64,000 nucleotides of DNA. It comes from Hydractinia symbiolongicarpus (lineage: Eukaryota > Cnidaria > Hydrozoa > Anthoathecata > Hydractiniidae). The DNA lies in contig NC_079883.1 of the NCBI RefSeq assembly GCF_029227915.1, forward strand, positions 7,378,001 to 7,442,000, written 5' to 3'. This document shows positions 32,440 to 47,604 of this stretch, piece by piece. Below the pieces are notes generated by a model. The model was not told the origin of the DNA. It did not search any database and saw only the letters and a program-made list of their open reading frames with translations. The position numbers were made by a program, and so were the translations under genes. Position 1 is the first letter of the stretch, and each line of letters opens with the position of its first letter.

Positions 32440-32820
32440 TTACTTCTTCTGTCCTTTGTCGTTCTTCTTTGGGAGTAAGACAGCTTGAATGTTTGGCAAA
32501 ACACCACCAGCTGCAATGGTTACACCGCTCAAAAGTTTGTTTAATTCTTCATCATTACGAACAGCCAATTGTAAATGTCTTGGAATAATCCTAGCTTTTT
32601 TGTTGTCTCTTGCTGCGTTACCAGCCAACTCCAATATCTCAGCAGATAAATATTCCAAGACGGCTGCTAAGTAAACTGGTGCTCCAGATCCAATTCGGTT
32701 AGCATAGTGCCCTCTACGAAGGAATCTATGCACTCTACCGACTGGAAATTGAAGTCCAGCTCTTGAGGATCTTGTCTTGGCTTTAGCCTTAGCTTTTCCA
32801 CCTTTTCCACGTCCAGACAT
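32440..32820 (-). CDS. Histone H2A, block B copy 4
   Basis: Intact, as 47027-47407. Hairpin at 32402-32417. Confidence 0.97.
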   Translation of the reverse strand: MSGRGKGGKAKAKAKTRSSRAGLQFPVGRVHRFLRRGHYANRIGSGAPVYLAAVLEYLSAEILELAGNAARDNKKARIIPRHLQLAVRNDEELNKLLSGVTIAAGGVLPNIQAVLLPKKNDKGQKK

Positions 32821-33104
32821 AACTGCGATTTGATTTGTAAGTTAATACAAAAACGTACGAATATTTAACGTAAGTGTTAACGAAATAAACTTTACTCGTT
32901 TTTTCATCATAAAAATAGGATCGAAATCATGTTTTTTTAACCAATCATAATTAAGTATTAAACAAAAGATTTTTTTTTTAACCAATTAAATTGCGTATCG
33001 GCGTTTTCGGATCGAATTCGATCCGATTTTTTTACTTATAAACAAAAAGTTTTGACTTGCAGTTTAATGCTTATTTACAAGTTAAGTAGCAAAAATTTTT
33101 AACC

Positions 33105-33509
33105 ATGTCTGACGCAGCAGCTAAAGGAGGAAAACAGGCACCTAAAGTAGCCAAGAAAGGTGAAAAAAGAGCCGGCAAAAAAGGAGGAAAGATTGGTGGA
33201 ACTGGTGAAAAGAAACGCAAGAGAAAGAGAAAGGAAAGTTATGCTATTTACATCTACAATGTTTTGAAACAAGTTCACCCAGATGTCGGAGTTTCAAGCA
33301 AAGCTATGAGCATCATGAACTCATTTGTCAACGACATCTTTGAGCGCATTGCTTCCGAAGCTTCGCGTTTGGCTCTTCAAAACAAAAAGTCGACCATCTC
33401 TTCTCGTGAAATTCAAACCGCAGTACGTCTTCTCTTGCCTGGAGAACTTGCAAAACACGCAGTCAGTGAAGGAACAAAAGCCGTCACAAAATACACAAGC
33501 AGCAAGTAA
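33105..33509 (+). CDS. Histone H2B, block B copy 4
   Basis: Intact, as 46338-46742. Hairpin at 33533-33548. Confidence 0.97.
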   Translation: MSDAAAKGGKQAPKVAKKGEKRAGKKGGKIGGTGEKKRKRKRKESYAIYIYNVLKQVHPDVGVSSKAMSIMNSFVNDIFERIASEASRLALQNKKSTISSREIQTAVRLLLPGELAKHAVSEGTKAVTKYTSSK

Positions 33510-33971
33510 ACCAACGTCTACCAAACACAAACGGTCTTTTTTAAGACCACACATCTTTAAAAAAACATTTACTTGGCGTCACTACAAGTTAACCGAAGTT
33601 AATAAAACTTCTAAATAATGTGCTTAAGAACACTAGCCTACATTTAAAATACTTCCCCATGTGTGTGTGTGGATTAGCTTCACTTTTCATACGTATTATT
33701 AGCTGTACTTGCAGAAAAGACAAGTACATTGATCCATGTTATTGCTTACATTTAACTTAACCCAGCTTTTCACGGAAACACTCCCAGGCAAATTAACCCT
33801 ACAAAGTATTTCTAAATTTTTTTTGTGTCATATATGACATAGTATCGTATAGCAATAAATGTAACTGTGACAAGACTTTACACATTGTGTAATTTGGAAG
33901 CGTGCACAAAGTAATGTTTTAAAAGATTTGTGGCTATAAAAATAGCCGTTTTTGTTGAGCAATGACAACGC

Positions 33972-34328
<357 letters not shown>

Positions 34329-34806
34329 TTAACAGAATTCAGACAGCTTTAAAAAGAGGCCATAAAATTACCTACTGCTCGTGGAAACACCCTAATTAAC
34401 CAATAGAGTTGCGTCATTACAAAATGTTCCGAACATTTTGTACATTTTTTTAAGTAAAACTGTAGTTTTTTTAAAAATTCGTGGTCTTAATGTTTCAGTA
34501 AGGCAATAAATTTGGCATCGTTGGAATTCGCCAAACCTTCTGCTACTTACTAAAAAAAAAAAAAGTCAAAAGCTTTTGTGTATCAGAAGATACAGCCGTT
34601 TTCCCGTAGCCAAAAAACACAGATTTTATAAAAATGTTAAAGTAATGAGCGTAATGTCATTATGCAGCCAATCAGAAATTACTTTCTTAGCACCAATCAA
34701 ATGGTTTGTTTTGAACCTTAGCTGTCAATCAATATGAGAAATAAAACTTTGGCGCGATAGTGCATTTTAGACCGTCTTGTGTATCCGTACTACATCGACT
34801 TCTTAA

Positions 34807-35220
<414 letters not shown>

Positions 35221-35581
35221 GCATCTTACCAAACAAAAAACGGCTATTTTTATAGCCACACATCCATAAAAAATATTACGGCTAGCTTTTTATATCAAAC
35301 TTTGTTCTGCTTTCTGTTTAAATTTTATGCTACATAAAAATTTTATGCTACATAAAGTTTGACAATGTTAAAAATATGAAGGGCAAGAAAAGTAAAAGCA
35401 AGAAAATAAGAAATTTAAAAACGAAAATACTTAAACTTAGGGAATCTAATCTTAAAATTACTCTTTTTTAACTGTTTAAGTGACTTAAACAAGTTTAACT
35501 TTGTACCAAGATAATGTTTTTTTGTAAATGTGTGGCTATAAAAATAGCCGTTTGTTAATGTAATAGCCAGATACACACAAA

Positions 35582-36133
35582 TTATTTTTTTGCGGTCTTC
35601 TTTGCTGCCTTTTTGGGAGTCTTTTTGACCTTCTTTGCTGCAGGTTTTTTAGCAACAGGCTTCTTTGTGGGTTTCTTAGCTGCTGGTTTCTTAGCCGAGG
35701 CTTTCTTTGTGGCAGGCTTCTTTGCTGCTTTCTTTGGCGTGCTCTTCTTTGCTGGCTTCTTTTTTGGTGTACTTTTCTTTGCAGTAGGCTTCTTTGCCGT
35801 TGGCTTTTTTGCTGCGGCCTTTTTCTTAGGTTTTTCTTTTTTTACCTGACCTAGCTTGAATGATCCAGAAGCACCAGTGCCTTTAGTTTGAATCAAATCG
35901 CCTGATGTTACTCCTCGTTTAAGAGCCATTTTCAGATGATGATCTGAGTTTTCAGCAACTTTGTAATTTGCATGAATATATTTTGTAATAGCTTGGCGAG
36001 ATGAACCACCGCGTTCCTTTAGGGTAGCGATAGCAGCCTTGATCATGTCCACATATTTAGGGTGATCAGCTGTCTTCTTTGCAGCAGGTTTCTTCTTGGG
36101 TGCGATTTTCTTTGGAGAAGCTGCTTCACTCAT
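35582..36133 (-). CDS. Linker histone H1, block B copy 5
   Basis: Intact, as 49590-50141. Hairpin at 35534-35549. Confidence 0.96.
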   Translation of the reverse strand: MSEAASPKKIAPKKKPAAKKTADHPKYVDMIKAAIATLKERGGSSRQAITKYIHANYKVAENSDHHLKMALKRGVTSGDLIQTKGTGASGSFKLGQVKKEKPKKKAAAKKPTAKKPTAKKSTPKKKPAKKSTPKKAAKKPATKKASAKKPAAKKPTKKPVAKKPAAKKVKKTPKKAAKKTAKK

Positions 36134-36712
36134 TTTTAATGTTTTCTTACAACAATCCAACGATAAACGATGCTTGTTATCACAGTAGAAGTATACTAAA
36201 CATTACCGTGTAAATGAGATATAATTTAAGACGGTGCGAAGTATGCGGACGTAAAAGTACCACTCCCGGGAATTGATTTGGCGCGAAAACAGAAATGTGT
36301 GTTTCTGTACATCGTATAATGTCCGTTTTGGGAGCCGCGACTATGCGAAAGCATGTTAATTTTTATTTGTAGCACGACGCAATAGTCTGAAAGAGAAGCT
36401 GCTGGAGTTTGAGGTCTTCAGCATTACATCTACTCTGTTAATTTGGGCTTCTTCCGCGCCCGTGTTAGGATTTTCATAAAGCGTTCTTTGGTTTGCGTTG
36501 CGTATGTCGGCCTACATCATCGACACGGCCTGTTTCCGGCTATTAGGAGCAATTCATATATTGGGCACTGCGTTTCGACTTTTTTATTAGACCACAGTAA
36601 AAAAATTCACTCACAGAAGTCCCTTTCTTTCATGGCTACAAACACGAAGAATTCTGTCGTAAGTAAAACGAATGCGCAAGCCAAAATAACGATGGGGCGA
36701 AGTCATAAGCAT

Positions 36713-36785
36713 CGCCCTGTGGCCCAATGGATAAGGCATCTGACTACGAATCAGGGGATTCCAGGTTCGACTCCTGCCAGGGTCG
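36713..36785 (+). tRNA. tRNA-Arg(ACG), block B copy 5, C1 and T-stem variant
   Basis: Carries the block B C1:C72 mismatch plus a second change, G to C at 36777 (nt 65). That base closes the T stem with C49, so two stems are weakened. It is the most damaged tRNA copy in the window and may be non-functional. A base-call error at the second site cannot be excluded. Confidence 0.88.
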
Positions 36786-37107
36786 CACTGTCGCATTTCG
36801 GCTGCATGGTCTACTGTGTAACGCGCGCGCACGTTCTGGCGTAATGCGTTGATAAACGGAATGTACGCAGTCATATTGGAAAGTAATATCACGCACTTAG
36901 TATCGTCGCCTTTGTTAGCATTCATGTAAGTTACCATCCACTCGCTACAGTCGCTCTCCATCCTACGGCTAAATCAACAGCCGTGATTTTTACTATGTCG
37001 CCGTCCATCCGTACGCGGTGACAGTTGTAAGCTTTACAGTAACGTGACATGCTCCACAAGCAGTTACGGTGTGTGGACGATGCCTATCATGGCAACGCTT
37101 GTTCTTT

Positions 37108-37292
37108 ATCGCTTCTCGGCCTAATGGCTAAGATCAAGTGTAGTATCTGTTCTTATCAGTTTAATATCTGGTAGGCCATTCTCTGAATGGTCAGTATATT
37201 AATCTGATTTTTGGCCTTGGGTCATGGAGGTGGATTCATTCACGCCGTGACCACGGGTTGCCTTGGTGTTGCACTATTACCGATGGCGGCCC
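37108..37292 (+). ncRNA. U2 snRNA, block B copy 5
   Basis: 185 nt, as 48431-48615. Confidence 0.96.
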
Positions 37293-37484
37293 ACATAAGC
37301 AATAAAAGAATAATAGCAGTCCTCTTTCCGACGGCACTCTGCATAGTCTACGGCGGGAACAAAACGCGTACACTGGGGGAGAATACAGCCTATGCCCCGC
37401 GACACGGCAGTTTATAACACACTCAAGCCACAAGCATTAACAAACTTTGAAGGGTACCCTCATGCTACGGTGCAGTTCCAACTC

Positions 37485-37650
37485 ATACTTACCTGACGGG
37501 GAAGTAAAGACTGATCAATGAGGGTTTTCTTCCAGAGTGAGGCTCTTGCATTGCACTACGCTTGGGCTGACCTCTGCGATTACTGCAAACGTCAGTAACT
37601 CGACCGTACAATTTCTGGTAGTGGGGGCCTGCGTCCGCGCTCGCCCCCTC
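37485..37650 (+). ncRNA. U1 snRNA, block B copy 5
   Basis: 166 nt, as 48073-48238. Confidence 0.95.
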
Positions 37651-37999
37651 CTTAAGTCAAAATGAATGAGCTTAGAAAAGTTGCGCGGCCAAATGTCGGT
37701 GGTGACTTAAACGCTAAGGTAAAACCTCGCTTGGCTGTTACGAAACGTGATTGCGATATAAGTCCTCGGAAGGCGGCGGAATTTTATTTTATTTGCCATT
37801 CCGTCAGGGTTATTGGATGATCGGCAATAGATCGAGTTTGTATGCATTTGAAAGCTCTTTTTTCTCGTACTATCACCTGAAAATGTCGTAGGAAAATGTC
37901 ATAGGAAACACTTTCAACAACCGCCACGTTCCTTAATTGTTATAACAAGAAATATATCACAGCACCATTGAAATGAAAAGGCAACAAATGAAAATGAAA

Positions 38000-38118
38000 A
38001 GCCTACGACACCGGGAGTTCCCAGGCGGTCCCCCATCCAAGTACTATCCCGGCCCGACGATGCTTAACTTCCGTGATCAGACGAGAACGGGTGTGTTCAT
38101 CGTGGTATGGCCGTAGAC
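38000..38118 (-). rRNA. 5S rRNA, block B copy 5
   Basis: 119 nt, as 47605-47723. Confidence 0.97.
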
Positions 38119-38315
38119 ATTAGTAGGGGCAAATACGTGCAATTTATTTTGACGTTGTGATCAAATTTTTTTATTTAATTTCTTTGAGTTACTTAGGACA
38201 AGGCGTATGCATGGATTATCTATTAGACTTTAAGGTTATAGTTTTGTGAAAAAAACAATGTTTTTTTAAAGATGTGTGGCTATAAAAATAGCCGTTGTTT
38301 TCTGAGTGTAGCGGT

Positions 38316-38696
38316 TTACTTCTTCTGTCCTTTGTCGTTCTTCTTTGGGAGTAAGACAGCTTGAATGTTTGGCAAAACACCACCAGCTGCAATGGTTACA
38401 CCGCTCAAAAGTTTGTTTAATTCTTCATCATTACGAACAGCCAATTGTAAATGTCTTGGAATAATCCTAGCTTTTTTGTTGTCTCTTGCTGCGTTACCAG
38501 CCAACTCCAATATCTCAGCAGATAAATATTCCAAGACGGCTGCTAAGTAAACTGGTGCTCCAGATCCAATTCGGTTAGCATAGTGCCCTCTACGAAGGAA
38601 TCTATGCACTCTACCGACTGGAAATTGAAGTCCAGCTCTTGAGGATCTTGTCTTGGCTTTAGCCTTAGCTTTTCCACCTTTTCCACGTCCAGACAT
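38316..38696 (-). CDS. Histone H2A, block B copy 5
   Basis: Intact, as 47027-47407. Hairpin at 38278-38293. Confidence 0.97.
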   Translation of the reverse strand: MSGRGKGGKAKAKAKTRSSRAGLQFPVGRVHRFLRRGHYANRIGSGAPVYLAAVLEYLSAEILELAGNAARDNKKARIIPRHLQLAVRNDEELNKLLSGVTIAAGGVLPNIQAVLLPKKNDKGQKK

Positions 38697-38980
38697 AACT
38701 GCGATTTGATTTGTAAGTTAATACAAAAACGTACGAATATTTAACGTAAGTGTTAACGAAATAAACTTTACTCGTTTTTTCATCATAAAAATAGGATCGA
38801 AATCATGTTTTTTTAACCAATCATAATTAAGTATTAAACAAAAGATTTTTTTTTTAACCAATTAAATTGCGTATCGGCGTTTTCGGATCGAATTCGATCC
38901 GATTTTTTTACTTATAAACAAAAAGTTTTGACTTGCAGTTTAATGCTTATTTACAAGTTAAGTAGCAAAAATTTTTAACC

Positions 38981-39385
38981 ATGTCTGACGCAGCAGCTAA
39001 AGGAGGAAAACAGGCACCTAAAGTAGCCAAGAAAGGTGAAAAAAGAGCCGGCAAAAAAGGAGGAAAGATTGGTGGAACTGGTGAAAAGAAACGCAAGAGA
39101 AAGAGAAAGGAAAGTTATGCTATTTACATCTACAATGTTTTGAAACAAGTTCACCCAGATGTCGGAGTTTCAAGCAAAGCTATGAGCATCATGAACTCAT
39201 TTGTCAACGACATCTTTGAGCGCATTGCTTCCGAAGCTTCGCGTTTGGCTCTTCAAAACAAAAAGTCGACCATCTCTTCTCGTGAAATTCAAACCGCAGT
39301 ACGTCTTCTCTTGCCTGGAGAACTTGCAAAACACGCAGTCAGTGAAGGAACAAAAGCCGTCACAAAATACACAAGCAGCAAGTAA
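38981..39385 (+). CDS. Histone H2B, block B copy 5
   Basis: Intact, as 46338-46742. Hairpin at 39409-39424. Confidence 0.97.
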   Translation: MSDAAAKGGKQAPKVAKKGEKRAGKKGGKIGGTGEKKRKRKRKESYAIYIYNVLKQVHPDVGVSSKAMSIMNSFVNDIFERIASEASRLALQNKKSTISSREIQTAVRLLLPGELAKHAVSEGTKAVTKYTSSK

Positions 39386-39847
39386 ACCAACGTCTACCAA
39401 ACACAAACGGTCTTTTTTAAGACCACACATCTTTAAAAAAACATTTACTTGGCGTCACTACAAGTTAACCGAAGTTAATAAAACTTCTAAATAATGTGCT
39501 TAAGAACACTAGCCTACATTTAAAATACTTCCCCATGTGTGTGTGTGGATTAGCTTCACTTTTCATACGTATTATTAGCTGTACTTGCAGAAAAGACAAG
39601 TACATTGATCCATGTTATTGCTTACATTTAACTTAACCCAGCTTTTCACGGAAACACTCCCAGGCAAATTAACCCTACAAAGTATTTCTAAATTTTTTTT
39701 GTGTCATATATGACATAGTATCGTATAGCAATAAATGTAACTGTGACAAGACTTTACACATTGTGTAATTTGGAAGCGTGCACAAAGTAATGTTTTAAAA
39801 GATTTGTGGCTATAAAAATAGCCGTTTTTGTTGAGCAATGACAACGC

Positions 39848-40204
<357 letters not shown>

Positions 40205-40682
40205 TTAACAGAATTCAGACAGCTTTAAAAAGAGGCCATAAAATTACCTACTGCTCGTGGAAACACCCTAATTAACCAATAGAGTTGCGTCATTACAAAA
40301 TGTTCCGAACATTTTGTACATTTTTTTAAGTAAAACTGTAGTTTTTTTAAAAATTCGTGGTCTTAATGTTTCAGTAAGGCAATAAATTTGGCATCGTTGG
40401 AATTCGCCAAACCTTCTGCTACTTACTAAAAAAAAAAAAAGTCAAAAGCTTTTGTGTATCAGAAGATACAGCCGTTTTCCCGTAGCCAAAAAACACAGAT
40501 TTTATAAAAATGTTAAAGTAATGAGCGTAATGTCATTATGCAGCCAATCAGAAATTACTTTCTTAGCACCAATCAAATGGTTTGTTTTGAACCTTAGCTG
40601 TCAATCAATATGAGAAATAAAACTTTGGCGCGATAGTGCATTTTAGACCGTCTTGTGTATCCGTACTACATCGACTTCTTAA

Positions 40683-41096
<414 letters not shown>

Positions 41097-41457
41097 GCAT
41101 CTTACCAAACAAAAAACGGCTATTTTTATAGCCACACATCCATAAAAAATATTACGGCTAGCTTTTTATATCAAACTTTGTTCTGCTTTCTGTTTAAATT
41201 TTATGCTACATAAAAATTTTATGCTACATAAAGTTTGACAATGTTAAAAATATGAAGGGCAAGAAAAGTAAAAGCAAGAAAATAAGAAATTTAAAAACGA
41301 AAATACTTAAACTTAGGGAATCTAATCTTAAAATTACTCTTTTTTAACTGTTTAAGTGACTTAAACAAGTTTAACTTTGTACCAAGATAATGTTTTTTTG
41401 TAAATGTGTGGCTATAAAAATAGCCGTTTGTTAATGTAATAGCCAGATACACACAAA

Positions 41458-42009
41458 TTATTTTTTTGCGGTCTTCTTTGCTGCCTTTTTGGGAGTCTTT
41501 TTGACCTTCTTTGCTGCAGGTTTTTTAGCAACAGGCTTCTTTGTGGGTTTCTTAGCTGCTGGTTTCTTAGCCGAGGCTTTCTTTGTGGCAGGCTTCTTTG
41601 CTGCTTTCTTTGGCGTGCTCTTCTTTGCTGGCTTCTTTTTTGGTGTACTTTTCTTTGCAGTAGGCTTCTTTGCCGTTGGCTTTTTTGCTGCGGCCTTTTT
41701 CTTAGGTTTTTCTTTTTTTACCTGACCTAGCTTGAATGATCCAGAAGCACCAGTGCCTTTAGTTTGAATCAAATCGCCTGATGTTACTCCTCGTTTAAGA
41801 GCCATTTTCAGATGATGATCTGAGTTTTCAGCAACTTTGTAATTTGCATGAATATATTTTGTAATAGCTTGGCGAGATGAACCACCGCGTTCCTTTAGGG
41901 TAGCGATAGCAGCCTTGATCATGTCCACATATTTAGGGTGATCAGCTGTCTTCTTTGCAGCAGGTTTCTTCTTGGGTGCGATTTTCTTTGGAGAAGCTGC
42001 TTCACTCAT
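41458..42009 (-). CDS. Linker histone H1, block B copy 6
   Basis: Intact, as 49590-50141. Hairpin at 41410-41425. Confidence 0.96.
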   Translation of the reverse strand: MSEAASPKKIAPKKKPAAKKTADHPKYVDMIKAAIATLKERGGSSRQAITKYIHANYKVAENSDHHLKMALKRGVTSGDLIQTKGTGASGSFKLGQVKKEKPKKKAAAKKPTAKKPTAKKSTPKKKPAKKSTPKKAAKKPATKKASAKKPAAKKPTKKPVAKKPAAKKVKKTPKKAAKKTAKK

Positions 42010-42588
42010 TTTTAATGTTTTCTTACAACAATCCAACGATAAACGATGCTTGTTATCACAGTAGAAGTATACTAAACATTACCGTGTAAATGAGATATAA
42101 TTTAAGACGGTGCGAAGTATGCGGACGTAAAAGTACCACTCCCGGGAATTGATTTGGCGCGAAAACAGAAATGTGTGTTTCTGTACATCGTATAATGTCC
42201 GTTTTGGGAGCCGCGACTATGCGAAAGCATGTTAATTTTTATTTGTAGCACGACGCAATAGTCTGAAAGAGAAGCTGCTGGAGTTTGAGGTCTTCAGCAT
42301 TACATCTACTCTGTTAATTTGGGCTTCTTCCGCGCCCGTGTTAGGATTTTCATAAAGCGTTCTTTGGTTTGCGTTGCGTATGTCGGCCTACATCATCGAC
42401 ACGGCCTGTTTCCGGCTATTAGGAGCAATTCATATATTGGGCACTGCGTTTCGACTTTTTTATTAGACCACAGTAAAAAAATTCACTCACAGAAGTCCCT
42501 TTCTTTCATGGCTACAAACACGAAGAATTCTGTCGTAAGTAAAACGAATGCGCAAGCCAAAATAACGATGGGGCGAAGTCATAAGCAT

Positions 42589-42661
42589 CGCCCTGTGGCC
42601 CAATGGATAAGGCATCTGACTACGAATCAGGGGATTCCAGGTTCGACTCCTGGCAGGGTCG
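42589..42661 (+). tRNA. tRNA-Arg(ACG), block B copy 6, C1 variant
   Basis: As 13209-13281, with the C1:C72 mismatch. Confidence 0.93.
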
Positions 42662-42983
42662 CACTGTCGCATTTCGGCTGCATGGTCTACTGTGTAACGC
42701 GCGCGCACGTTCTGGCGTAATGCGTTGATAAACGGAATGTACGCAGTCATATTGGAAAGTAATATCACGCACTTAGTATCGTCGCCTTTGTTAGCATTCA
42801 TGTAAGTTACCATCCACTCGCTACAGTCGCTCTCCATCCTACGGCTAAATCAACAGCCGTGATTTTTACTATGTCGCCGTCCATCCGTACGCGGTGACAG
42901 TTGTAAGCTTTACAGTAACGTGACATGCTCCACAAGCAGTTACGGTGTGTGGACGATGCCTATCATGGCAACGCTTGTTCTTT

Positions 42984-43168
42984 ATCGCTTCTCGGCCTAA
43001 TGGCTAAGATCAAGTGTAGTATCTGTTCTTATCAGTTTAATATCTGGTAGGCCATTCTCTGAATGGTCAGTATATTAATCTGATTTTTGGCCTTGGGTCA
43101 TGGAGGTGGATTCATTCACGCCGTGACCACGGGTTGCCTTGGTGTTGCACTATTACCGATGGCGGCCC
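42984..43168 (+). ncRNA. U2 snRNA, block B copy 6
   Basis: 185 nt, as 48431-48615. Confidence 0.96.
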
Positions 43169-43360
43169 ACATAAGCAATAAAAGAATAATAGCAGTCCTC
43201 TTTCCGACGGCACTCTGCATAGTCTACGGCGGGAACAAAACGCGTACACTGGGGGAGAATACAGCCTATGCCCCGCGACACGGCAGTTTATAACACACTC
43301 AAGCCACAAGCATTAACAAACTTTGAAGGGTACCCTCATGCTACGGTGCAGTTCCAACTC

Positions 43361-43526
43361 ATACTTACCTGACGGGGAAGTAAAGACTGATCAATGAGGG
43401 TTTTCTTCCAGAGTGAGGCTCTTGCATTGCACTACGCTTGGGCTGACCTCTGCGATTACTGCAAACGTCAGTAACTCGACCGTACAATTTCTGGTAGTGG
43501 GGGCCTGCGTCCGCGCTCGCCCCCTC
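43361..43526 (+). ncRNA. U1 snRNA, block B copy 6
   Basis: 166 nt, as 48073-48238. Confidence 0.95.
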
Positions 43527-43875
43527 CTTAAGTCAAAATGAATGAGCTTAGAAAAGTTGCGCGGCCAAATGTCGGTGGTGACTTAAACGCTAAGGTAAAA
43601 CCTCGCTTGGCTGTTACGAAACGTGATTGCGATATAAGTCCTCGGAAGGCGGCGGAATTTTATTTTATTTGCCATTCCGTCAGGGTTATTGGATGATCGG
43701 CAATAGATCGAGTTTGTATGCATTTGAAAGCTCTTTTTTCTCGTACTATCACCTGAAAATGTCGTAGGAAAATGTCATAGGAAACACTTTCAACAACCGC
43801 CACGTTCCTTAATTGTTATAACAAGAAATATATCACAGCACCATTGAAATGAAAAGGCAACAAATGAAAATGAAA

Positions 43876-43994
43876 AGCCTACGACACCGGGAGTTCCCAG
43901 GCGGTCCCCCATCCAAGTACTATCCCGGCCCGACGATGCTTAACTTCCGTGATCAGACGAGAACGGGTGTGTTCATCGTGGTATGGCCGTAGAC
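43876..43994 (-). rRNA. 5S rRNA, block B copy 6
   Basis: 119 nt, as 47605-47723. The H2A that should follow is lost in the gap that begins 141 bp further on. Confidence 0.97.
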
Positions 43995-44135
43995 ATTAGT
44001 AGGGGCAAATACGTGCAATTTATTTTGACGTTGTGATCAAATTTTTTTATTTAATTTCTTTGAGTTACTTAGGACAAGGCGTATGCATGGATTATCTATT
44101 AGACTTTAAGGTTATAGTTTTGTGAAAAAAACAAT

Positions 44136-44635
44136 NNNNNNNNNNNNNNNNNNNNNNNNNNNNNNNNNNNNNNNNNNNNNNNNNNNNNNNNNNNNNNNNN
44201 NNNNNNNNNNNNNNNNNNNNNNNNNNNNNNNNNNNNNNNNNNNNNNNNNNNNNNNNNNNNNNNNNNNNNNNNNNNNNNNNNNNNNNNNNNNNNNNNNNNN
44301 NNNNNNNNNNNNNNNNNNNNNNNNNNNNNNNNNNNNNNNNNNNNNNNNNNNNNNNNNNNNNNNNNNNNNNNNNNNNNNNNNNNNNNNNNNNNNNNNNNNN
44401 NNNNNNNNNNNNNNNNNNNNNNNNNNNNNNNNNNNNNNNNNNNNNNNNNNNNNNNNNNNNNNNNNNNNNNNNNNNNNNNNNNNNNNNNNNNNNNNNNNNN
44501 NNNNNNNNNNNNNNNNNNNNNNNNNNNNNNNNNNNNNNNNNNNNNNNNNNNNNNNNNNNNNNNNNNNNNNNNNNNNNNNNNNNNNNNNNNNNNNNNNNNN
44601 NNNNNNNNNNNNNNNNNNNNNNNNNNNNNNNNNNN
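44136..44635. other. Assembly gap, 500 N
   Basis: Exactly 500 N. Reverse units end on its left, in the H2A-5S spacer, and forward units start on its right, inside the last codons of H3. It is the second point where unit orientation switches. Confidence 0.99.
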
Positions 44636-45040
<405 letters not shown>

Positions 45041-45518
45041 TTAAGAAGTCGATGTAGTACGGATACACAAGACGGTCTAAAATGCACTATCGCGCCAAAG
45101 TTTTATTTCTCATATTGATTGACAGCTAAGGTTCAAAACAAACCATTTGATTGGTGCTAAGAAAGTAATTTCTGATTGGCTGCATAATGACATTACGCTC
45201 ATTACTTTAACATTTTTATAAAATCTGTGTTTTTTGGCTACGGGAAAACGGCTGTATCTTCTGATACACAAAAGCTTTTGACTTTTTTTTTTTTTAGTAA
45301 GTAGCAGAAGGTTTGGCGAATTCCAACGATGCCAAATTTATTGCCTTACTGAAACATTAAGACCACGAATTTTTAAAAAAACTACAGTTTTACTTAAAAA
45401 AATGTACAAAATGTTCGGAACATTTTGTAATGACGCAACTCTATTGGTTAATTAGGGTGTTTCCACGAGCAGTAGGTAATTTTATGGCCTCTTTTTAAAG
45501 CTGTCTGAATTCTGTTAA

Positions 45519-45875
<357 letters not shown>

Positions 45876-46337
45876 GCGTTGTCATTGCTCAACAAAAACG
45901 GCTATTTTTATAGCCACAAATCTTTTAAAACATTACTTTGTGCACGCTTCCAAATTACACAATGTGTAAAGTCTTGTCACAGTTACATTTATTGCTATAC
46001 GATACTATGTCATATATGACACAAAAAAAATTTAGAAATACTTTGTAGGGTTAATTTGCCTGGGAGTGTTTCCGTGAAAAGCTGGGTTAAGTTAAATGTA
46101 AGCAATAACATGGATCAATGTACTTGTCTTTTCTGCAAGTACAGCTAATAATACGTATGAAAAGTGAAGCTAATCCACACACACACATGGGGAAGTATTT
46201 TAAATGTAGGCTAGTGTTCTTAAGCACATTATTTAGAAGTTTTATTAACTTCGGTTAACTTGTAGTGACGCCAAGTAAATGTTTTTTTAAAGATGTGTGG
46301 TCTTAAAAAAGACCGTTTGTGTTTGGTAGACGTTGGT

Positions 46338-46742
46338 TTACTTGCTGCTTGTGTATTTTGTGACGGCTTTTGTTCCTTCACTGACTGCGTGTTTTGCAAG
46401 TTCTCCAGGCAAGAGAAGACGTACTGCGGTTTGAATTTCACGAGAAGAGATGGTCGACTTTTTGTTTTGAAGAGCCAAACGCGAAGCTTCGGAAGCAATG
46501 CGCTCAAAGATGTCGTTGACAAATGAGTTCATGATGCTCATAGCTTTGCTTGAAACTCCGACATCTGGGTGAACTTGTTTCAAAACATTGTAGATGTAAA
46601 TAGCATAACTTTCCTTTCTCTTTCTCTTGCGTTTCTTTTCACCAGTTCCACCAATCTTTCCTCCTTTTTTGCCGGCTCTTTTTTCACCTTTCTTGGCTAC
46701 TTTAGGTGCCTGTTTTCCTCCTTTAGCTGCTGCGTCAGACAT
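46338..46742 (-). CDS. Histone H2B (reference copy)
   Basis: Core histone that dimerises with H2A. 134 codons, longer than the ~125 of vertebrate H2B because of a Lys/Gly/Ala-rich N-terminal tail of about 45 residues with a basic [10 protein letters not shown] junction. The fold follows ([23 protein letters not shown] onward), with the conserved C-terminal helix [17 protein letters not shown], which includes the lysine that is ubiquitinated in other animals. There are no SPKK repeats in the tail, unlike sperm-type H2Bs. It is divergent from H2A across 284 bp and convergent with H4. Its hairpin at 46299-46314 (GGTCTTTTTTAAGACC) differs from the sequence shared by the other four histone genes. 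Confidence 0.99.
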   Translation of the reverse strand: MSDAAAKGGKQAPKVAKKGEKRAGKKGGKIGGTGEKKRKRKRKESYAIYIYNVLKQVHPDVGVSSKAMSIMNSFVNDIFERIASEASRLALQNKKSTISSREIQTAVRLLLPGELAKHAVSEGTKAVTKYTSSK

Positions 46743-47026
46743 GGTTAAAAATTTTTGCTACTTAACTTGTAAATAAGCATTAAACTGCAAGTCAAAACTT
46801 TTTGTTTATAAGTAAAAAAATCGGATCGAATTCGATCCGAAAACGCCGATACGCAATTTAATTGGTTAAAAAAAAAATCTTTTGTTTAATACTTAATTAT
46901 GATTGGTTAAAAAAACATGATTTCGATCCTATTTTTATGATGAAAAAACGAGTAAAGTTTATTTCGTTAACACTTACGTTAAATATTCGTACGTTTTTGT
47001 ATTAACTTACAAATCAAATCGCAGTT

Positions 47027-47407
47027 ATGTCTGGACGTGGAAAAGGTGGAAAAGCTAAGGCTAAAGCCAAGACAAGATCCTCAAGAGCTGGACTTCAATT
47101 TCCAGTCGGTAGAGTGCATAGATTCCTTCGTAGAGGGCACTATGCTAACCGAATTGGATCTGGAGCACCAGTTTACTTAGCAGCCGTCTTGGAATATTTA
47201 TCTGCTGAGATATTGGAGTTGGCTGGTAACGCAGCAAGAGACAACAAAAAAGCTAGGATTATTCCAAGACATTTACAATTGGCTGTTCGTAATGATGAAG
47301 AATTAAACAAACTTTTGAGCGGTGTAACCATTGCAGCTGGTGGTGTTTTGCCAAACATTCAAGCTGTCTTACTCCCAAAGAAGAACGACAAAGGACAGAA
47401 GAAGTAA
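47027..47407 (+). CDS. Histone H2A (reference copy)
   Basis: Core histone, canonical replication-dependent type. 126 codons. The tail is [21 protein letters not shown] and the fold starts at [10 protein letters not shown]. The acidic patch that docks the H4 tail and chromatin factors is complete: E56, E61, E64, D90, E91, E92. The C-terminal tail is short ([12 protein letters not shown]), with no SQ motif, so this is not an H2A.X; it also lacks the long tails of macroH2A. The start is the ATG after GCAGTT, the only one that gives the tail. Hairpin at 47430-47445. It is followed 197 bp later by 5S rRNA on the same strand, the junction between the histone and RNA-gene halves of the unit. Confidence 0.99.
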   Translation: MSGRGKGGKAKAKAKTRSSRAGLQFPVGRVHRFLRRGHYANRIGSGAPVYLAAVLEYLSAEILELAGNAARDNKKARIIPRHLQLAVRNDEELNKLLSGVTIAAGGVLPNIQAVLLPKKNDKGQKK

Positions 47408-47604
47408 ACCGCTACACTCAGAAAACAACGGCTATTTTTATAGCCACACATCTTTAAAAAAACATTGTTTTTTTCACAAAACTATAACCTTAAAGTCTAA
47501 TAGATAATCCATGCATACGCCTTGTCCTAAGTAACTCAAAGAAATTAAATAAAAAAATTTGATCACAACGTCAAAATAAATTGCACGTATTTGCCCCTAC
47601 TAAT

